This document shows positions 46,802 to 56,125 of a stretch of DNA of 64,000 nt, one piece after another (within the stretch, counting starts at the first letter, position 1; each line of letters starts with the position of its first letter). The notes under the pieces were generated by a model. It saw nothing but the letters and a program-made list of their open reading frames with translations. It was not told the origin of the DNA and did no database searches. A program made the position numbers and the translations under genes. Source of the DNA: Lagierella sp. (GTDB taxonomy: Bacteria > Bacillota > Clostridia > Tissierellales > Peptoniphilaceae); the NCBI RefSeq assembly GCF_029983815.1, contig NZ_JASBYU010000007.1:1-64000 (forward strand), in the 5' to 3' direction.

Positions 46802-48550
46802 TTATTTAATTAAGGTTAGAGTACTGTAGTTAAAGTCCTTTGGATTAACTACTACAGTTGTGAACTCTTCATAATATACCATACCAGGTCTTGCTCCCTT
46901 AGGTTTGTTTACATTCTTTTTATAAGTGTAATCCACAGAAATATTAATTTCTTCAGATATAGAACTATATTTAGCAGCTAAGTAACAACCATCAAGTATG
47001 TCTTCTTGTGAAATATTATCATTTCTAAGAATCACATGGGAGCCGGGAACATCTTTAACATGGATGAAAATATCCTCTTTATTTGCCAACTTTAGAGTTA
47101 TATAATCGTTTTGAAAATTGTTTTTCCCTACATAAAAATGCTTGTTTCTACTATTGGTAAAGTGTAGTGGCGTAGACTTCTTGGAAACCACTTTTTTTGT
47201 TTTTTTACGTGATTTCTTTATATAACCCTGTTTAGACAACTCGTCCTTAACTTCTTCCGCCTCTGAATCTGTTTCGATTTTTTTTAAGGTGTCTAGAACT
47301 TGGCTAAAATATCTTATTTCCTCTTCTATCTTAGGTATTTGAACTTTTAATAGTGTAGCCGAAGTTTTCAGTTTGCTATATTTCTTATAATACATTTGGG
47401 CGTTTTGCCAAGGACTTTTTTTTATATCCAATGGTATAGATATCTTCTTTAAATTGGGATCATAGAAATTTTCTAGAACAATTTCTTTAGCTCCCCTGTC
47501 AATACTGTGAATATTTGCAGATAAAATATCCCCATAGGTTTTGTATTTTTCTCTATTTTCTGAAGTTTTCTTTTCTTCCAATAACTTAACTAATTTCTTT
47601 TGGTTTTTATCTAATAAGTTATTTACCTTTTTTGTTAAAACAGAAACCTTTTGTGAAACCTTATCAGAAAGAAAAGTCTCTTTATAATATTCTTCTACAG
47701 CCATAGAAGTGGATGGTTTTTCAATAAAATCACTAATAAGATGATTTAATTTAATACAATGAAAATCCAGTATATCCCCGTTTTCAGTTCTATAGATGCC
47801 TGAATTAAAATTATACAAATTAATATCTGATGATATGTTGGAGAAGGAGTTATCTAACCTATTCAAATCTTCAGAACTTAAATCTGATGATTTCTTTTCG
47901 CCATCTATCTTGGATCTAAATAAGACTTCCTCGCCCAACTCTGGTGAAAATCCTGTATAATTCATGTAAAAAAATCTTCTCATCTTAAGATTCTTTTGGC
48001 TAAGCTCAATTATTTCTGAAGGCTTTTTAAACTCTTTAGTTATATCTACCTTATCATCTTCCAAATACTTATAATCTAACCCTGGAAGAATTTGTCTAAC
48101 CCTAGAGATATCCGCATTAACCCTTGTGATAGAGTCGATAATATTTGACTTTTCTCTTAGGATAATATTAGAATACTTTCCCATTACTTCAATTGTAATG
48201 GTCTTTATAATGCTATCTCCCAATTCATTTAAAGAAGATATATTGATATTTACAACACGGTCTAATCCCAGTTGTTCAATGGAATGGACTATGCCACCTT
48301 GAAGATGTTTTCTAAGCAACATACAGAAATTTGGTGCTTGCAAAGGATTTTGTCTATCAATATTTGAAAGCAACATTCGAGGTTTATTACTGGATGCATC
48401 CAATAATAATTTATAATTTTTTCTATTGTTGTATATTTGTAAAACTATTGTCTTATTTTCTGGTTGATTGATTTTATTAACCTTACCACCAATTAAATTT
48501 TTATTTAATTCTTTTACTATGGCTCTAGTTACAACACCGTCAAAACCCAT
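46802..48550 (-). CDS. rqcH: Ribosome quality control protein RqcH (NFACT family)
   Basis: A 582-residue homologue of Rqc2/NEMF, long annotated as fibronectin-binding protein A. The NFACT-N domain has the functional Asp97-Arg98 pair in LGLDRVV. A coiled-coil middle and the NFACT-R domain (RNKHFYVGKNNFQNDYITL, VPGSHVILRN) follow. RqcH adds alanine tails to nascent chains on obstructed 50S subunits and marks them for proteolysis, for which ClpXP is the known bacterial protease. GGAGGTAATT precedes the ATG. It converges on rnr-smpB. Confidence 0.94.
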   Translation of the reverse strand: MGFDGVVTRAIVKELNKNLIGGKVNKINQPENKTIVLQIYNNRKNYKLLLDASSNKPRMLLSNIDRQNPLQAPNFCMLLRKHLQGGIVHSIEQLGLDRVVNINISSLNELGDSIIKTITIEVMGKYSNIILREKSNIIDSITRVNADISRVRQILPGLDYKYLEDDKVDITKEFKKPSEIIELSQKNLKMRRFFYMNYTGFSPELGEEVLFRSKIDGEKKSSDLSSEDLNRLDNSFSNISSDINLYNFNSGIYRTENGDILDFHCIKLNHLISDFIEKPSTSMAVEEYYKETFLSDKVSQKVSVLTKKVNNLLDKNQKKLVKLLEEKKTSENREKYKTYGDILSANIHSIDRGAKEIVLENFYDPNLKKISIPLDIKKSPWQNAQMYYKKYSKLKTSATLLKVQIPKIEEEIRYFSQVLDTLKKIETDSEAEEVKDELSKQGYIKKSRKKTKKVVSKKSTPLHFTNSRNKHFYVGKNNFQNDYITLKLANKEDIFIHVKDVPGSHVILRNDNISQEDILDGCYLAAKYSSISEEINISVDYTYKKNVNKPKGARPGMVYYEEFTTVVVNPKDFNYSTLTLIK

Positions 48551-48624
48551 AATTACCTCCTTAAAAATTTCATTAAAGGTATGTTTATTCTTAATTTCAT
48601 TCGTAATAAGATTATAACACAGGT

Positions 48625-48652
48625 ATTATATGTGGATATGTGCTTTTAACAA
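48625..48652 (-). promoter_or_regulatory. Putative promoter of rqcH
   Basis: On the minus strand TTGTTA (48652-48647) and TATAAT (48630-48625) are 16 bases apart. A second TATAAT at 48616-48611 has no good -35. Confidence 0.45.
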
Positions 48653-48696
48653 AGTCAAATATAATGTTTTAAATATTACGAAATTGTAATAAGTTA

Positions 48697-48725
48697 TTGA
48701 ATTAGACGGGTAAGTATTATAGAAT
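48697..48725 (+). promoter_or_regulatory. Putative promoter of the yloC-thiN cluster
   Basis: TTGAAT (48697-48702) and TAGAAT (48720-48725) are 17 bases apart, 24 bases before the yloC start. It is the only evident promoter for a run of closely packed genes that reaches 63.9 kb. Confidence 0.5.
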
Positions 48726-48748
48726 GATTGTAAAGCAGAGGTGGAAGT

Positions 48749-49630
48749 ATGATTTATTCAATGACAGGTTTTGGTAGAGCTACAAGAGAAGTAGATAATT
48801 ATTCTATTTCAGTAGAAGTCAAAACAGTTAACAACAAATACTTAGATGTTCAAGTTAAAAATCCACATTTTTTAAATTTTTTAGAAGAGGATATAAAGAA
48901 ATTCTGTAGGCAAAATTTGGGTCGTGGACGTGTGGATGTCTATATTAGGGGAATAAAAAAGGAAAAGAACATTTCAAATCTTTCCTTCGATGAAGGCTTG
49001 GTGTTAAATTATCTCGATGCTGTAAAAAGGTTAGAAGGAAGAACTGAACAAAAATTTGAAGTAAGTCTAAATGAAATTTTACAGTTGGAGGGAGCTTTAA
49101 TAATCGAAGAGGGTGAAGATGACGATGAAACTCTTAAGAAACTAGTATTACAGCTAATGAAAGAGGCCTTGGAATCTTTGATTAATATGAGAAGAATTGA
49201 AGGAAATAATATTTCATCGATTATTATAGAGCAGCTTAATGAGATTTCCTCAATTGTAGAAAATATCTCTAAACTGGCTTCTTCCTCACAAGAAGAATAC
49301 AAGGAAAATCTTCTTTATAAATTAAAAGATATCTCAAGGGATATTTCTAAATTAGATATGGACAGGATATATTTGGAAGTGGCACTCTATGGTGAAAGAT
49401 CAGATATTACTGAGGAAATTGTTAGATTAAAGTCCCATATCGACCAGTTTTCAAACACCTTAAAAAGTGATTGTCCAATGGGAAGAAAACTTGATTTTAT
49501 TATTCAAGAGATGAACCGAGAGGTTAATACGATCTCTTCAAAATCGCCGAATAAAATAATTGTTCAACATTGTATCGATTTAAAGACAATTATTGAAAAA
49601 ATTAGAGAACAAGTACAAAATATAGAATAG
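48749..49630 (+). CDS. YicC/YloC family endoribonuclease
   Basis: A 293-residue member of the YicC family. The N-terminal MIYSMTGFGRA and EVKTVNNKYLDVQVK and the C-terminal GRKLDFIIQEMNREVNTISSKS are diagnostic. E. coli YicC is an RNase that influences small-RNA turnover. AGAGGTGG precedes the ATG. It heads the conserved cluster with gmk and rpoZ; the remA gene that sits between yloC and gmk in Bacillus is absent. Confidence 0.92.
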   Translation: MIYSMTGFGRATREVDNYSISVEVKTVNNKYLDVQVKNPHFLNFLEEDIKKFCRQNLGRGRVDVYIRGIKKEKNISNLSFDEGLVLNYLDAVKRLEGRTEQKFEVSLNEILQLEGALIIEEGEDDDETLKKLVLQLMKEALESLINMRRIEGNNISSIIIEQLNEISSIVENISKLASSSQEEYKENLLYKLKDISRDISKLDMDRIYLEVALYGERSDITEEIVRLKSHIDQFSNTLKSDCPMGRKLDFIIQEMNREVNTISSKSPNKIIVQHCIDLKTIIEKIREQVQNIE

Positions 49631-49639
49631 GGGGAGAAT

Positions 49640-50227
49640 ATGAGAGATGGTTTTTTAATGGTTTTATCAGGACCTTCAGGTGTTGGAAAGGGTACGGTTT
49701 GTGAAGCGCTTTTAAAGGGAAGAAAGGATATCAAATATTCTATTTCTGCGACTACTAGAAAAAAACGTCCCGCTGAAGTAGATGGTGAAAATTATTACTT
49801 TTTATCACTGGATGAATTTAAAACTCGAGTTAGACGGGATGAGTTTATTGAACATGCAAAGGTTCATGGTAATTTTTATGGTACTCCTAGAAGTTATGTG
49901 GAAGAAAATATAGATAATGGGAATATAGTTATCTTGGAAATTGATGTTCAGGGAGCACTACAAGTGAAGAAAAATTTCCCAGGAGCTGTATATATTTTCC
50001 TTCTTCCGCCGGATTTAAAGGAACTTAGAAATAGAATTGAGAAAAGGGCAACAGAGGATGAAGATACTATTAATTTGAGGATGCATAATGCTCAAAAGGA
50101 ATTATCTTTCATAGATAAATACGATTATGCAGTTATCAATGACAAGGTTGAAGACACAGTTCATAAAATTGAATGTATAATTGAAGCAGAAAAATTAAAA
50201 GCAACATATTTAGGAGAGGTGAAATAA
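49640..50227 (+). CDS. gmk: Guanylate kinase
   Basis: A 195-residue kinase that phosphorylates GMP to GDP. P-loop SGPSGVGKGT, the GMP-binding stretch SATTRKKRPAEVDGENYYF and the lid arginines (RIEKRATEDEDTINLR) are present. GGGGGAGAA precedes the ATG. rpoZ begins at its stop codon. Confidence 0.97.
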   Translation: MRDGFLMVLSGPSGVGKGTVCEALLKGRKDIKYSISATTRKKRPAEVDGENYYFLSLDEFKTRVRRDEFIEHAKVHGNFYGTPRSYVEENIDNGNIVILEIDVQGALQVKKNFPGAVYIFLLPPDLKELRNRIEKRATEDEDTINLRMHNAQKELSFIDKYDYAVINDKVEDTVHKIECIIEAEKLKATYLGEVK

Positions 50228-50430
50228 TGATAAATCCATCATTTAAAGAATTAGAGAGAATAAATAGCAGTAGATATGCAATTTGTGTTATAACAGCAAA
50301 GAGGGCAAGAAAGCTTATTGAGGGTTCAGAACCTCTTATCAAGACGAAAAGTAAAAGTCCTGTTACAATTGCGCTAAATGAGATAATGGAAAACAAAGTT
50401 ACCTATAACAAGGATGATAAGGACAAATAG
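50227..50430 (+). CDS. rpoZ: RNA polymerase omega subunit
   Basis: A 67-residue protein with the omega core SSRYAICVITAKRARKL and KSPVTIALNEI. Omega helps assemble the beta-prime subunit. Its ATG overlaps the gmk stop (TAATG) and its own stop abuts the coaBC ATG. Confidence 0.95.
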   Translation: MINPSFKELERINSSRYAICVITAKRARKLIEGSEPLIKTKSKSPVTIALNEIMENKVTYNKDDKDK

Positions 50431-51597
50431 ATGAAAAAGAGAATTTTACTTGGTATCACAAGTGGAATTGCCATTTATAAAATATTGGACCTTTGTTCCA
50501 GACTTGTAAAAGAAAACTATGAATTGGAAATCATCATGACAGAAAATGCAACAAAGATGGTTTCACCACTGGTATTTGAGACCATAGGAAGATGTAAGGT
50601 TCATACGGATATGTTTCACAAAGGTCATCATGGAGAAGTAGAACATATTGAACTTGGGAAAAGAGCTGATATATTCGTTATAGCTCCTACGACTGTAAAT
50701 ACTCTAGCTAAAATTGCAAATGGAATAGGAGATAATCTTTTAACTTCAACTGTTTTAGCATATGATAAACCGATTGTACTGGCTCTTTCTGCAAATACCA
50801 ATATGATGGAAAATCCTGCTACTTTAAGTAATATTAAGGTCCTTGAGGAAAGGGGATTTCAATTTATTGAGCCAAAAACAGGGTTACTGGCTTGTAATAC
50901 TATTGGTAGAGGAAGACTTGCAGAGCCCTTTGAAATATTTGAAAGGATTGAAGATTATTTCGAGACTAAAGATTTAAAGGGTAAAAAAATTCTAGTTACT
51001 GCTGGGCCAACTAAGGAAGATATTGATCCTGTGAGATTTATTACAAATAGATCCAGTGGCAAGATGGGTTTTGCCATAGCAAAAAATGCTTACCAAAGGG
51101 GAGCAGAAGTTGTTTTAATATATGGAAATACATCTTTAGAACCGCCTATAGGTCCTGAAGCAATCAAAATTTCCAATAATGAACAGCTTAAAAGTGAAAT
51201 AGAAGAGAGATTTGACTCTATTGATTGCCTTATAATGGCAGCGGCACCTTGTGATTTTAGGGTAGAAAACTATTCTATTGATAAAATAAAAACTAAGGAC
51301 AAATTGATTTTAAATTTAATTGAGAACGAGGACATTCTTAAATATTTTGGTAAAAGAAAGACCAATCAGAAAATTATAGGGTTTGCCGCGGAAACTTTTG
51401 ATCTATTAGAAAATGCAAAGAAAAAATTGATTTCTAAAAACTGTGATTATATTGTAGCTAATGATGTTTCTTCGGAAAAATCTGGATTTGATGTTGATGA
51501 CAACAAAGTCTCTATAATTTGCAAGGATAATATATATGATCTTCCTTTACTACCAAAGAAGGAAGTTGCTAAGAAGGTTTTAGATTTATTATTATGA
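50431..51597 (+). CDS. coaBC: Bifunctional phosphopantothenoylcysteine decarboxylase/synthetase
   Basis: A 388-residue fusion for coenzyme A synthesis. The CoaC flavoprotein half (about 1-180) starts ILLGITSGIAIYK and has the active-site His in VEHIEL and the PANTNMM-like SANTNMMENP. The CoaB half has VTAGPTKEDIDPVRFITNRSSGKMG and the KIKTKD segment. It overlaps priA by four bases (ATGA). Confidence 0.96.
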   Translation: MKKRILLGITSGIAIYKILDLCSRLVKENYELEIIMTENATKMVSPLVFETIGRCKVHTDMFHKGHHGEVEHIELGKRADIFVIAPTTVNTLAKIANGIGDNLLTSTVLAYDKPIVLALSANTNMMENPATLSNIKVLEERGFQFIEPKTGLLACNTIGRGRLAEPFEIFERIEDYFETKDLKGKKILVTAGPTKEDIDPVRFITNRSSGKMGFAIAKNAYQRGAEVVLIYGNTSLEPPIGPEAIKISNNEQLKSEIEERFDSIDCLIMAAAPCDFRVENYSIDKIKTKDKLILNLIENEDILKYFGKRKTNQKIIGFAAETFDLLENAKKKLISKNCDYIVANDVSSEKSGFDVDDNKVSIICKDNIYDLPLLPKKEVAKKVLDLLL

Positions 51598-53975
51598 TTG
51601 CAAATATAGTATTAGAAAGCAAAACCAGGGTATTGGATAGACTGTTTAGTTATCTGGTACCAGATAATATAAAAAACTCTATTGAAAGGGGAACTAGAGT
51701 AATAGTTCCCTTTGGATTAGGAAACACAAAGAGGTTGGGAATAGTAGTAGAGTTAACAGAAAAGCCTCTAATTGATATTAAGCTAAAGGAGATATACAAA
51801 TTAGTAGACGATGAGCCTTTAGTTTCTCAAGACTTAATTGAAACAGCATTGTTTATGCGAAGAAGATATCTTTCGGACCTATCTTCTGCTTTTCAGCAGA
51901 TTTTGCCACCGGGAAATTGGAAGGATTTGGAAAAATTACTATATTTAAAGGAAGATCCTTCTAGTATGGAAATTGAAATTTTTTTTCGAACTCCTAAATC
52001 CGTTGAGTCTGCAATAGATAAATTTGGAAAAGAAAGGATAGAGGATTTAGTAAAGAATCATATCCTAGTAGAAAAATACGATATTAAAGGAAGGGTTAAG
52101 CCTCGGACTATAGAATATTATTCCATTAATAAAGAATTAAGAGATGGTGTCAGCTTGTCAGGTGCTCCAGTTCAAGAAAAGATTTATAAATTTATCTTAG
52201 AAAATGGACCTATGGATAGAAAAAGTATCCTGATGAATACTGGAGGAAACTCTTCAAGTTTAAAGTCGCTTGTTAAAAAAGGCATATTAGAGGTTGAGAC
52301 AAAACACTACTTTATAGATTTTTCCAAGGAGTTTTCCAAGTATGAAAAGATAATGCTTAACTCTCAGCAACAAAGTGTTTTAAATGAAATCCTCAACAAT
52401 GATAAAAATAGGTTTTTAATTCACGGTATTACTGGAAGTGGTAAAACAGAAATATATTTGCAAATTGTAGAATCCATGTTAAAAGAAGGAAAATCATCAA
52501 TTATTTTAGTTCCTGAAATATCTTTAACACCTCAGACGATTGAAAGATTTTCTGGTAGGTTTCCAAATAAAGTTGCCGTGCTACATTCTAAACTAACACA
52601 AAGGGAGAAGTTAGAACAATGGCAACAGATTAAAAATGGAACTTTTCCGATTGTAATTGGTGCAAGGTCTGCAATATTTGCTCCCGTAAAGAATTTAGGG
52701 GCCATTATCATAGATGAGGCCCATGATTCCAGTTATATTTCTGATAGGAATCCAAAGTATATAACTAGAGAAGTAGCGGAAATGAGATCTGACATTTTAA
52801 ATTCTAAATTAATCCTAGGCTCTGCTACTCCTGACATTGAAAGTTATTATTTGGGAGAAAGGGGAGTCTATGAAATTCTGACCTTAAATAAGCGGGCAAC
52901 TTCTGGAACTTTACCAGATGTTAAAGTGATAGATATGAGAGAAGAATTAAAAAAAGGGAATATGTCTGTGATAGGTGAAGATTTGTATGAAGCTATAGGT
53001 GATAATTTAAAGGCTAAAAAACAGACTATTTTATTTTTGAATAAAAGAGGACACACTTCTTATGTTTTTTGTAGAAGATGTGGATTTGTGATGAAGTGTG
53101 ACTCCTGCGATGTATCTATGACCTATCATAAGTCCAAAAATATTTTGATCTGTCATCAATGTGGCAGGACTGGTCACAAGCCTTTGACTTGCCCAAATTG
53201 TTCAAGTAAGTATATAAGAGAATTTGGAGCGGGAACTGAAAAAGTGGAAGAATTTTGTAGAAAAGAGTTCCCGGATGCAAGGATTTTTAGAATGGATGCG
53301 GACACTGTAAAGACAAGGGATCAATATTTAAGGGTTTTCCAGGATATGAAATCAAATAATATAGATATATTAATAGGTACTCAGATGATAACTAAGGGTT
53401 TTGATTTTCCTAATGTAACTTTGGTAGGGGTCATTGCTGCAGATCTAAGTCTAAATATTGGAAGCTATAAGGCTTCTGAAAATACTTTCCAGCTCATTAC
53501 CCAGGTATCGGGAAGGGCAGGAAGAGGTGATTATAGGGGGCAAGTCTATATTCAGACCTATAGACCTGATGACTATTCTATAGTTACGAGTAGCGAGCAA
53601 AATTTCGATGATTTTTATAAAATGGAGATTGACTTTAGAAGAAGATTTAAATATCCTCCATTTTATAAGATATTTAGTATCAATATATCTGGTCTCAATA
53701 GAATTGCAACTAGACAGAAACTGTTTACTTTGCAAAGCTATATTCAAAGTGAGTTTAGGGCTGAAAAAATAAGAGAAGTTGAAACAATAGGACCAAATCC
53801 TTGTCCTATTTCAAGGATAAATAATAGATATAGATTTTATAGCTATTTTAAATACAACAAGAATGAAGAAAGAATAAAAGACATATTTAAAAAGGTCCTT
53901 ATCGACAACAAATATAAAGTTGATTTAGAAGGATATAAATTGAGTTTGACTTTTGATCCAACTAATTTTATATAG
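51594..53975 (+). CDS. priA: Primosomal replication restart helicase PriA
   Basis: A 793-residue helicase that reloads the replisome at stalled forks. An N-terminal 3'-DNA-binding domain, Walker A GITGSGKTE, a DEAH box (IIIDEAHD) and eight zinc-binding cysteines (CRRCG, CDSCD, CHQCG, CPNCS) lie within the helicase, followed by RGRAGR-type motif VI (VSGRAGRGDYRG). The ATG sits on the coaBC stop. It complements the recombination genes ruvABC and recJ upstream. Confidence 0.96.
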   Translation: MIANIVLESKTRVLDRLFSYLVPDNIKNSIERGTRVIVPFGLGNTKRLGIVVELTEKPLIDIKLKEIYKLVDDEPLVSQDLIETALFMRRRYLSDLSSAFQQILPPGNWKDLEKLLYLKEDPSSMEIEIFFRTPKSVESAIDKFGKERIEDLVKNHILVEKYDIKGRVKPRTIEYYSINKELRDGVSLSGAPVQEKIYKFILENGPMDRKSILMNTGGNSSSLKSLVKKGILEVETKHYFIDFSKEFSKYEKIMLNSQQQSVLNEILNNDKNRFLIHGITGSGKTEIYLQIVESMLKEGKSSIILVPEISLTPQTIERFSGRFPNKVAVLHSKLTQREKLEQWQQIKNGTFPIVIGARSAIFAPVKNLGAIIIDEAHDSSYISDRNPKYITREVAEMRSDILNSKLILGSATPDIESYYLGERGVYEILTLNKRATSGTLPDVKVIDMREELKKGNMSVIGEDLYEAIGDNLKAKKQTILFLNKRGHTSYVFCRRCGFVMKCDSCDVSMTYHKSKNILICHQCGRTGHKPLTCPNCSSKYIREFGAGTEKVEEFCRKEFPDARIFRMDADTVKTRDQYLRVFQDMKSNNIDILIGTQMITKGFDFPNVTLVGVIAADLSLNIGSYKASENTFQLITQVSGRAGRGDYRGQVYIQTYRPDDYSIVTSSEQNFDDFYKMEIDFRRRFKYPPFYKIFSINISGLNRIATRQKLFTLQSYIQSEFRAEKIREVETIGPNPCPISRINNRYRFYSYFKYNKNEERIKDIFKKVLIDNKYKVDLEGYKLSLTFDPTNFI

Positions 53976-53992
53976 AGGAGATGGAGGTTATT

Positions 53993-54493
53993 ATGGCCAT
54001 TAGAAAGATTAGGATCGAGGGAGATCCTATTTTAAGAAAGAAAGCTAGAAGAGTAGAAAAGATAGATGAAAGAACACTAGAGATATTGGCGGATATGGAA
54101 GAAACCATGAAGGATGCCAATGGTTTGGGACTTGCAGCCCCACAAGTGGGAATTTTAAGAAGACTTGTAGTAGTGGATATGCAAGATGGTAAGGGCACAA
54201 TGAAGATGATAAACCCTACTATTTTGGATAAATCTGAGGAGTTGCAGGAAAATTTAGAGGGATGTCTGTCAATTCCTGGAAAGTCTGGGCTGGTGGATAG
54301 ACCTAAGAATTTGGTGTTAGAATATACGGATGAAAATGGCAAATTAGTCAAATTGGACTGTGATGAATATAAGGCTGTTTGTGTTTGTCATGAGCTGGAT
54401 CATTTAGATGGTATCTTATATCCTGATTTGGCAAAGGCAATGTATGATAATGACGAGCTTGAAAAGCTTGAACAGGAAGATATGAATGAATAG
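53993..54493 (+). CDS. def: Peptide deformylase
   Basis: A 166-residue metalloenzyme that removes the formyl group from new proteins. The three motifs are GLGLAAPQVG, EGCLSIPG and HELDHLDG. ATG 53993 is preferred because ATGGAGG (53981-53987) is well placed, whereas an in-frame ATG at 53981 abuts GAGGAG with no spacer. fmt starts within its last codons, pairing formylation with deformylation. Confidence 0.96.
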   Translation: MAIRKIRIEGDPILRKKARRVEKIDERTLEILADMEETMKDANGLGLAAPQVGILRRLVVVDMQDGKGTMKMINPTILDKSEELQENLEGCLSIPGKSGLVDRPKNLVLEYTDENGKLVKLDCDEYKAVCVCHELDHLDGILYPDLAKAMYDNDELEKLEQEDMNE

Positions 54494-55424
54494 GATAAAG
54501 GTTGTATTTTTAGGGACTCCTGAATTTGCAGTTGCATCTTTAATAGCTATTAGTCAAAGAGAAGATATTGATATTCCTCTAGTTATTTCGCAAGTTGACA
54601 GAAAAAGAAATAGAGGAAAATTAAGTCCAACTCCCGTAAAAGAATTTGCTATTAGTAAAGGTTTAGAGGTTTTTACTCCAAAGGATATAAATAGTCAAGA
54701 AAGTATCGATAAAATTATGGAAGTTAATCCAGATTTTCTCGTAGTTGTTGCCTATGGTCAGATAATTGGTGATGAATTATTAAAAAAATATCACCATAGG
54801 ATATTAAATGTCCATTCTTCACTGCTTCCAAAGTATAGAGGAGCAGCACCTATAAATTGGGCTATTGTAGATGGAGAAAAACAATCGGGAGTAAGTGTTA
54901 TGTTAGTGGAAAAGGGCCTTGATACGGGAGATGTATTGTTGAGAGAAACAACATCCATCGGTGAAGATGAAACAGCAGAACAACTCCATGATGAATTAAT
55001 GGAACTAGGTGGAAGAGCAATTGTTGAAGTGTTAGTGAACTTTGACTATTATTATGAAAAAAGAATGCCTCAAAATGAGAAGGATGCATCATATAAGGGT
55101 ATATTAAAAAGAGAGATGGGAAAAATTAATTGGAATGAAACATCTCTTGAAATTTATAATAAATTTAGGGGTTTTTACCCTTGGCCAGGTAGCTTTTTTG
55201 AATACTTTGACAAAAAGGTTAAAGTTTTGAAAATGAGTTATGTTTTAGAAAATCATGATTTAATACCGGGACATGTAGAAGAGGTTGGCCCTGAATATAT
55301 TAAAGTCGCTAGCAACGACGGCTTTATTTTATTAGAGGAAATACAATTTCCTAATAAGAAAAAAATGTCAGTTAGCAGTTTTCTTAGGGGAAATAGCTTT
55401 GAAAAGAATATCGATTTAGTCTAG
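54486..55424 (+). CDS. fmt: Methionyl-tRNA formyltransferase
   Basis: A 312-residue enzyme that formylates initiator Met-tRNA using 10-formyl-tetrahydrofolate. FLGTPEFAV at the N terminus and the active-site block LNVHSSLLPKYRGAAPINWA, then GVSVMLVEKGLDTGDVL, are diagnostic. A C-terminal OB domain binds tRNA. It overlaps def by 8 bases. Confidence 0.97.
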   Translation: MNRIKVVFLGTPEFAVASLIAISQREDIDIPLVISQVDRKRNRGKLSPTPVKEFAISKGLEVFTPKDINSQESIDKIMEVNPDFLVVVAYGQIIGDELLKKYHHRILNVHSSLLPKYRGAAPINWAIVDGEKQSGVSVMLVEKGLDTGDVLLRETTSIGEDETAEQLHDELMELGGRAIVEVLVNFDYYYEKRMPQNEKDASYKGILKREMGKINWNETSLEIYNKFRGFYPWPGSFFEYFDKKVKVLKMSYVLENHDLIPGHVEEVGPEYIKVASNDGFILLEEIQFPNKKKMSVSSFLRGNSFEKNIDLV

Positions 55425-55434
55425 GAGGAAAAAT

Positions 55435-56124
55435 ATGTATGGTAATCTAGTTCCCTATTACGGGGATGGATCCTGGATGATTTTGGTTTTTGCCGCTATG
55501 ATTTTGGGCTTGATAGCACAAGCAAAGATTAAAAGCACCTATGCGAAATATAAGGAAGTACAAAATAGCAAAAGAATTACTGGAGCCCAAGCTGCAAGAT
55601 ATATTTTAGACCGTAACGGTTTACAAGATGTGAAGATTCAATCTATTAATGGAGAATTGACGGATCATTATGATCCGACTCAAAAGGTCATTAGGCTATC
55701 ACAAGATGTGTACTCTGGGGATAGTGTTTCTGCAGTGAGTATAGCCGCCCATGAAGTGGGCCATGCTATTCAACATGGACGAGGATATTCCTTTTTGAAT
55801 TTTAGAAATGCCTTAGTACCTGTGGTAAATATAGCGTCGAGATCTATTTACACTCTATTTATATTAGGGATATTCTTTGCCCCTATATTTTTGGATATTG
55901 CTATAGCTATATTTGCTGTAACTGTGTTATTTCAAGTAATAACCTTGCCTGTAGAAATAAACGCAAGTTCAAGAGCTTTAAACAACCTAGAAGAAGGGAT
56001 TTTACAAAGAGAGGAACTTGGTCAAGGAAAAAAAGTTCTCTCTGCCGCTGCAATGACATATATAGCTGCCGCATTATTCTCCATCGCCCAACTTGGCAGA
56101 TTGCTACAAAGAAGAAATAGATAA
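55435..56124 (+). CDS. Membrane zinc metallopeptidase (YugP/Zn_peptidase_2)
   Basis: A 229-residue membrane protein with N-terminal (about 13-30), central (about 130-180) and C-terminal hydrophobic helices. The zinc motif HEVGH is in IAAHEVGHAIQH, and the downstream EINASSRAL carries the third-ligand glutamate. It belongs to the YugP-like peptidases, whose substrates are unknown. AGGAGGAAA precedes the ATG. It sits between fmt and rsmB, a common insertion in clostridial versions of this cluster. Confidence 0.9.
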   Translation: MYGNLVPYYGDGSWMILVFAAMILGLIAQAKIKSTYAKYKEVQNSKRITGAQAARYILDRNGLQDVKIQSINGELTDHYDPTQKVIRLSQDVYSGDSVSAVSIAAHEVGHAIQHGRGYSFLNFRNALVPVVNIASRSIYTLFILGIFFAPIFLDIAIAIFAVTVLFQVITLPVEINASSRALNNLEEGILQREELGQGKKVLSAAAMTYIAAALFSIAQLGRLLQRRNR

Positions 56125-56125
56125 T

